A stretch of 7,471 nucleotides of DNA from the NCBI GenBank assembly GCA_964555565.1, contig CAZKTF010000180.1, positions 1 through 7,471 of the forward strand, written 5' to 3'. The notes beneath the pieces are model-generated. The model ran no database searches and was not told the DNA's origin. It saw only the letters and a program-made list of their open reading frames with translations. Of this stretch, positions 5,987 to 7,471 are shown one piece after another. The position numbers and the translations under genes were made by a program. Within the stretch, counting starts at the first letter, position 1. Each line of letters starts with the position of its first letter. The DNA is from CAZKTF01 sp964555565 (GTDB taxonomy: Bacteria; Planctomycetota; JAJSAM01; JAKLKS01).

Positions 5987-7311
5987 GGGTAGATCTTGTA
6001 GAGCATCCGGGGGAACGGGATGGTCTCCCGGATGTGGGGGACCCCGGCGATCCAGGAGGTCGCCCTCTCGATCCCCATGCCGAAGCCCGCGTGGGGCACC
6101 GAGCCGTAGCGGCGGAGGTCCAGGTACCAGCGGAAGTCCTCGGCGGGGAGGCCGTGCTCCGCGATGCGGCGCCGGAGGAGCTCGAGGTCGTGGATCCTCT
6201 CGCTGCCGCCGATGAGCTCGCCGTACCCCGGGGCGAGCATGTCCGCGCAGAGGGCCACCTCGGGCCGGGCGGAGTCCGGCTGCATGTAGAAGGCCTTCAC
6301 GGCCGCGGGGTACCGGGTCACGAAGACCGGGCGGTCGTACTGGCCCGAGAGGAAGACCTCGTGGGGGGCCCCCAGGTCCTCGCCCCAGCGCAGCGGCGTC
6401 AGCCCCTCGGTCCCGCCCGCCGCGGCCGCCGCGTTCACGCGCTCCACGGCCTCGTCGTAGGGGACGCGGGGGAAGGGGGGCTTCACGGCCTCGAGGGCCC
6501 CGCGGTCCCGCTCCAGGACCTCGAGGTCCTTGGCCCGCCGCTCCAGCACTCTGGCGACGATGCCGGAGAAGAACCGCTCCTGGAGGACGAGGTTGTCCTC
6601 GAAGCCGGCGAAGGCCACCTCGGGCTCGATCATCCAGAACTCCGTCAGGTGGCGGCGGGTCTTCGACTTCTCGGAGCGGAAGGTGGGGCCGAAGCAGTAG
6701 ACCTTCCCGAAGGCCATCATCCCGCTCTCGACGTAGAGCTGCCCCGACTGGGTCAGGTAGGCGGGGCCCAGGTCGAAGTACTCCGCCTGGAACAGGTCGC
6801 TCGTCCCCTCGCAGGCGCAGGGGGTCAGGATGGGCGTGTCGAAGCGGACGAAGCCCTCCGCGTTGAGCCACTCCTGGGCGGCCGCGATCACCTCGGCCCG
6901 GATGCGGAGCAGGGCGTGCTGCCTCTGGGAACGCACCCAGAGGTGGCGGTGCTCCATGAGGAAATCGACCCCGTGCTCCTTCGGGGTGATCGGGTAGGGC
7001 TCGGCGGCCTGGACCACGGTGGCCGCCCGGATCCCCACCTCGACCCCTCCCGGCGACCGGGGGTCGGCGCGGACCGTGCCATCGACGAGCAGGGAGGACT
7101 CCTGCGGGAGGCGGTCGAGGGTCTCGAAGAGGGCGTCGCCGACCTCGCCCCTCACCGCCACGCACTGGGCCAGCCCGGTCCCGTCGCGGAGGACCGCGAA
7201 GAGGATCTTCCCCTTCCGCCGGCCGTGGAGGAGCCAGCCCCGGAGGCGGACCTCCTCCCCCACGTGGGACGCGAGGCTCTCGACGGGGACCACGGGCGGC
7301 ACGGGGCGCAT
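5983..7311 (-). CDS. asnS: Asparagine--tRNA ligase (AsnRS)
   Basis: A 442-aa class IIb aminoacyl-tRNA synthetase that charges tRNA-Asn with asparagine in the cytoplasm. The N-terminal OB-fold anticodon-binding domain covers about 18-102 (VRLRGWLLHGRRKGKILFAVLRDG). The catalytic domain follows: motif 1 around GFVRFDTPILTP (153-164), the specificity loop CEGTSDLF with LTQSGQLYVES, motif 2 FRSEKSKTRRHLTEFW (211-226), LIGGSERIHD (366-375), and motif 3 GFGMGIERA (409-417) with its Arg416, ending in the typical IRETIPFPR near the C-terminus. Length fits bacterial AsnRS. The KSKTRRHLTEFW form of motif 2 belongs to the AsnRS rather than the AspRS branch as I recall it; AspRS is the less likely alternative. 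The start is ATG 7311, 19 nt after the ruvA stop; no strong Shine-Dalgarno is visible, only GGAAG at longer spacing. It is the middle gene of a ruvA-asnS-moxR operon. Confidence 0.95.
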   Translation of the reverse strand: MRPVPPVVPVESLASHVGEEVRLRGWLLHGRRKGKILFAVLRDGTGLAQCVAVRGEVGDALFETLDRLPQESSLLVDGTVRADPRSPGGVEVGIRAATVVQAAEPYPITPKEHGVDFLMEHRHLWVRSQRQHALLRIRAEVIAAAQEWLNAEGFVRFDTPILTPCACEGTSDLFQAEYFDLGPAYLTQSGQLYVESGMMAFGKVYCFGPTFRSEKSKTRRHLTEFWMIEPEVAFAGFEDNLVLQERFFSGIVARVLERRAKDLEVLERDRGALEAVKPPFPRVPYDEAVERVNAAAAAGGTEGLTPLRWGEDLGAPHEVFLSGQYDRPVFVTRYPAAVKAFYMQPDSARPEVALCADMLAPGYGELIGGSERIHDLELLRRRIAEHGLPAEDFRWYLDLRRYGSVPHAGFGMGIERATSWIAGVPHIRETIPFPRMLYKIYP

Positions 7312-7330
7312 TGTATGAAACGGCTTCCGT

Positions 7331-7471
7331 CTATCGCCGCGCCCTTTGCAGGGCCTCGCGCACCAGGTCGCCGGGCGCGGCGTCCTTCCCGAGGGCCCTG
7401 GCCGCCTCGGCGGCCAGGCGCTCGGCGTCCCGTCGGTCCACCCCGAGGGCGACGAGCGCCTCGGCGGCGTC
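7331..7471 (-). CDS. ruvA: Holliday junction branch-migration protein RuvA, C-terminal end (partial)
   Basis: Only the last 46 codons and the TAG stop are in the window; the gene continues past the right edge. The peptide DAAEALVALGVDRRDAERLA followed by PGDLVREALQRARR matches the pattern of RuvA domain III: a small three-helix bundle with 'EAL.ALGY...EA' and a final 'LIR.AL..L' helix, which contacts and regulates the RuvB motor at Holliday junctions. The call rests on this short domain alone. Similar UBA-like three-helix bundles occur in other proteins (for example EF-Ts), so it is likely but not certain. asnS starts 19 nt downstream, suggesting co-transcription. ruvB, a common neighbour, does not follow directly. 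Confidence 0.65.
   Translation of the reverse strand, partial: DAAEALVALGVDRRDAERLAAEAARALGKDAAPGDLVREALQRARR

Noticed and set aside
5987..7165. N-terminal extension of the MoxR frame through asnS
   Set aside because: The frame is open only because of the high GC content. AsnRS homology occupies this stretch in another frame, and MoxR-like sequence begins at the GTG that overlaps the asnS stop.

Overview
This is a very GC-rich bacterial window with dense coding and a strong preference for G or C at the third codon position. The 370-aa secreted protein (short 'KDGRELRG' strand-rich module, HEAT-like helices, Pro/Lys-rich tail) and the 720-aa Ig-like/beta-propeller lipoprotein resemble proteins I associate with Planctomycetota or similar uncultured lineages. 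That placement is an impression from protein style, not a phylogenetic result.

Layout from left to right. (1) 3-482, plus: the C-terminal half of a LolD/MacB-type ABC transporter ATPase, interrupted by two in-frame TAG codons that bracket its LSGGQ signature. (2) 483-574: a short convergent gap with G-runs on one strand and C-runs on the other. (3) 575-1687, minus: the secreted 370-aa protein of unknown function. (4) 1839-2279, plus: a stand-alone CheY-like receiver, divergent from gene 3 across 151 bp. (5) 2280-2763: a 484-bp gene-free stretch holding a small hairpin, an AT-rich island, a larger stem-loop, four 22-bp tandem repeats and a good sigma-70-type promoter. (6) 2764-4926, plus: the large lipoprotein, followed by a near-perfect GC hairpin shared with the convergent operon. 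(7) 7471 to 4979, minus: an operon of a ruvA 3' end, asnS and a MoxR-family AAA+ ATPase, with 19 nt between ruvA and asnS and a 4-nt overlap between asnS and moxR.

The minus-strand operon joins DNA repair (RuvA), translation (AsnRS) and a MoxR chaperone-like ATPase. The plus-strand lipoprotein is a separate surface or periplasmic unit with its own promoter. The receiver and the secreted protein share a divergent control region, but nothing in the sequence proves they act together.

I see no defence system, CRISPR array, insertion sequence, tRNA or rRNA, and no clear previously undescribed multi-gene system. The observations most worth a second look are the ABC ATPase with its two amber codons and internal codon-usage break, the structured 2280-2763 intergenic region, and the moxR gene coupled to asnS with no usual partner gene after it.
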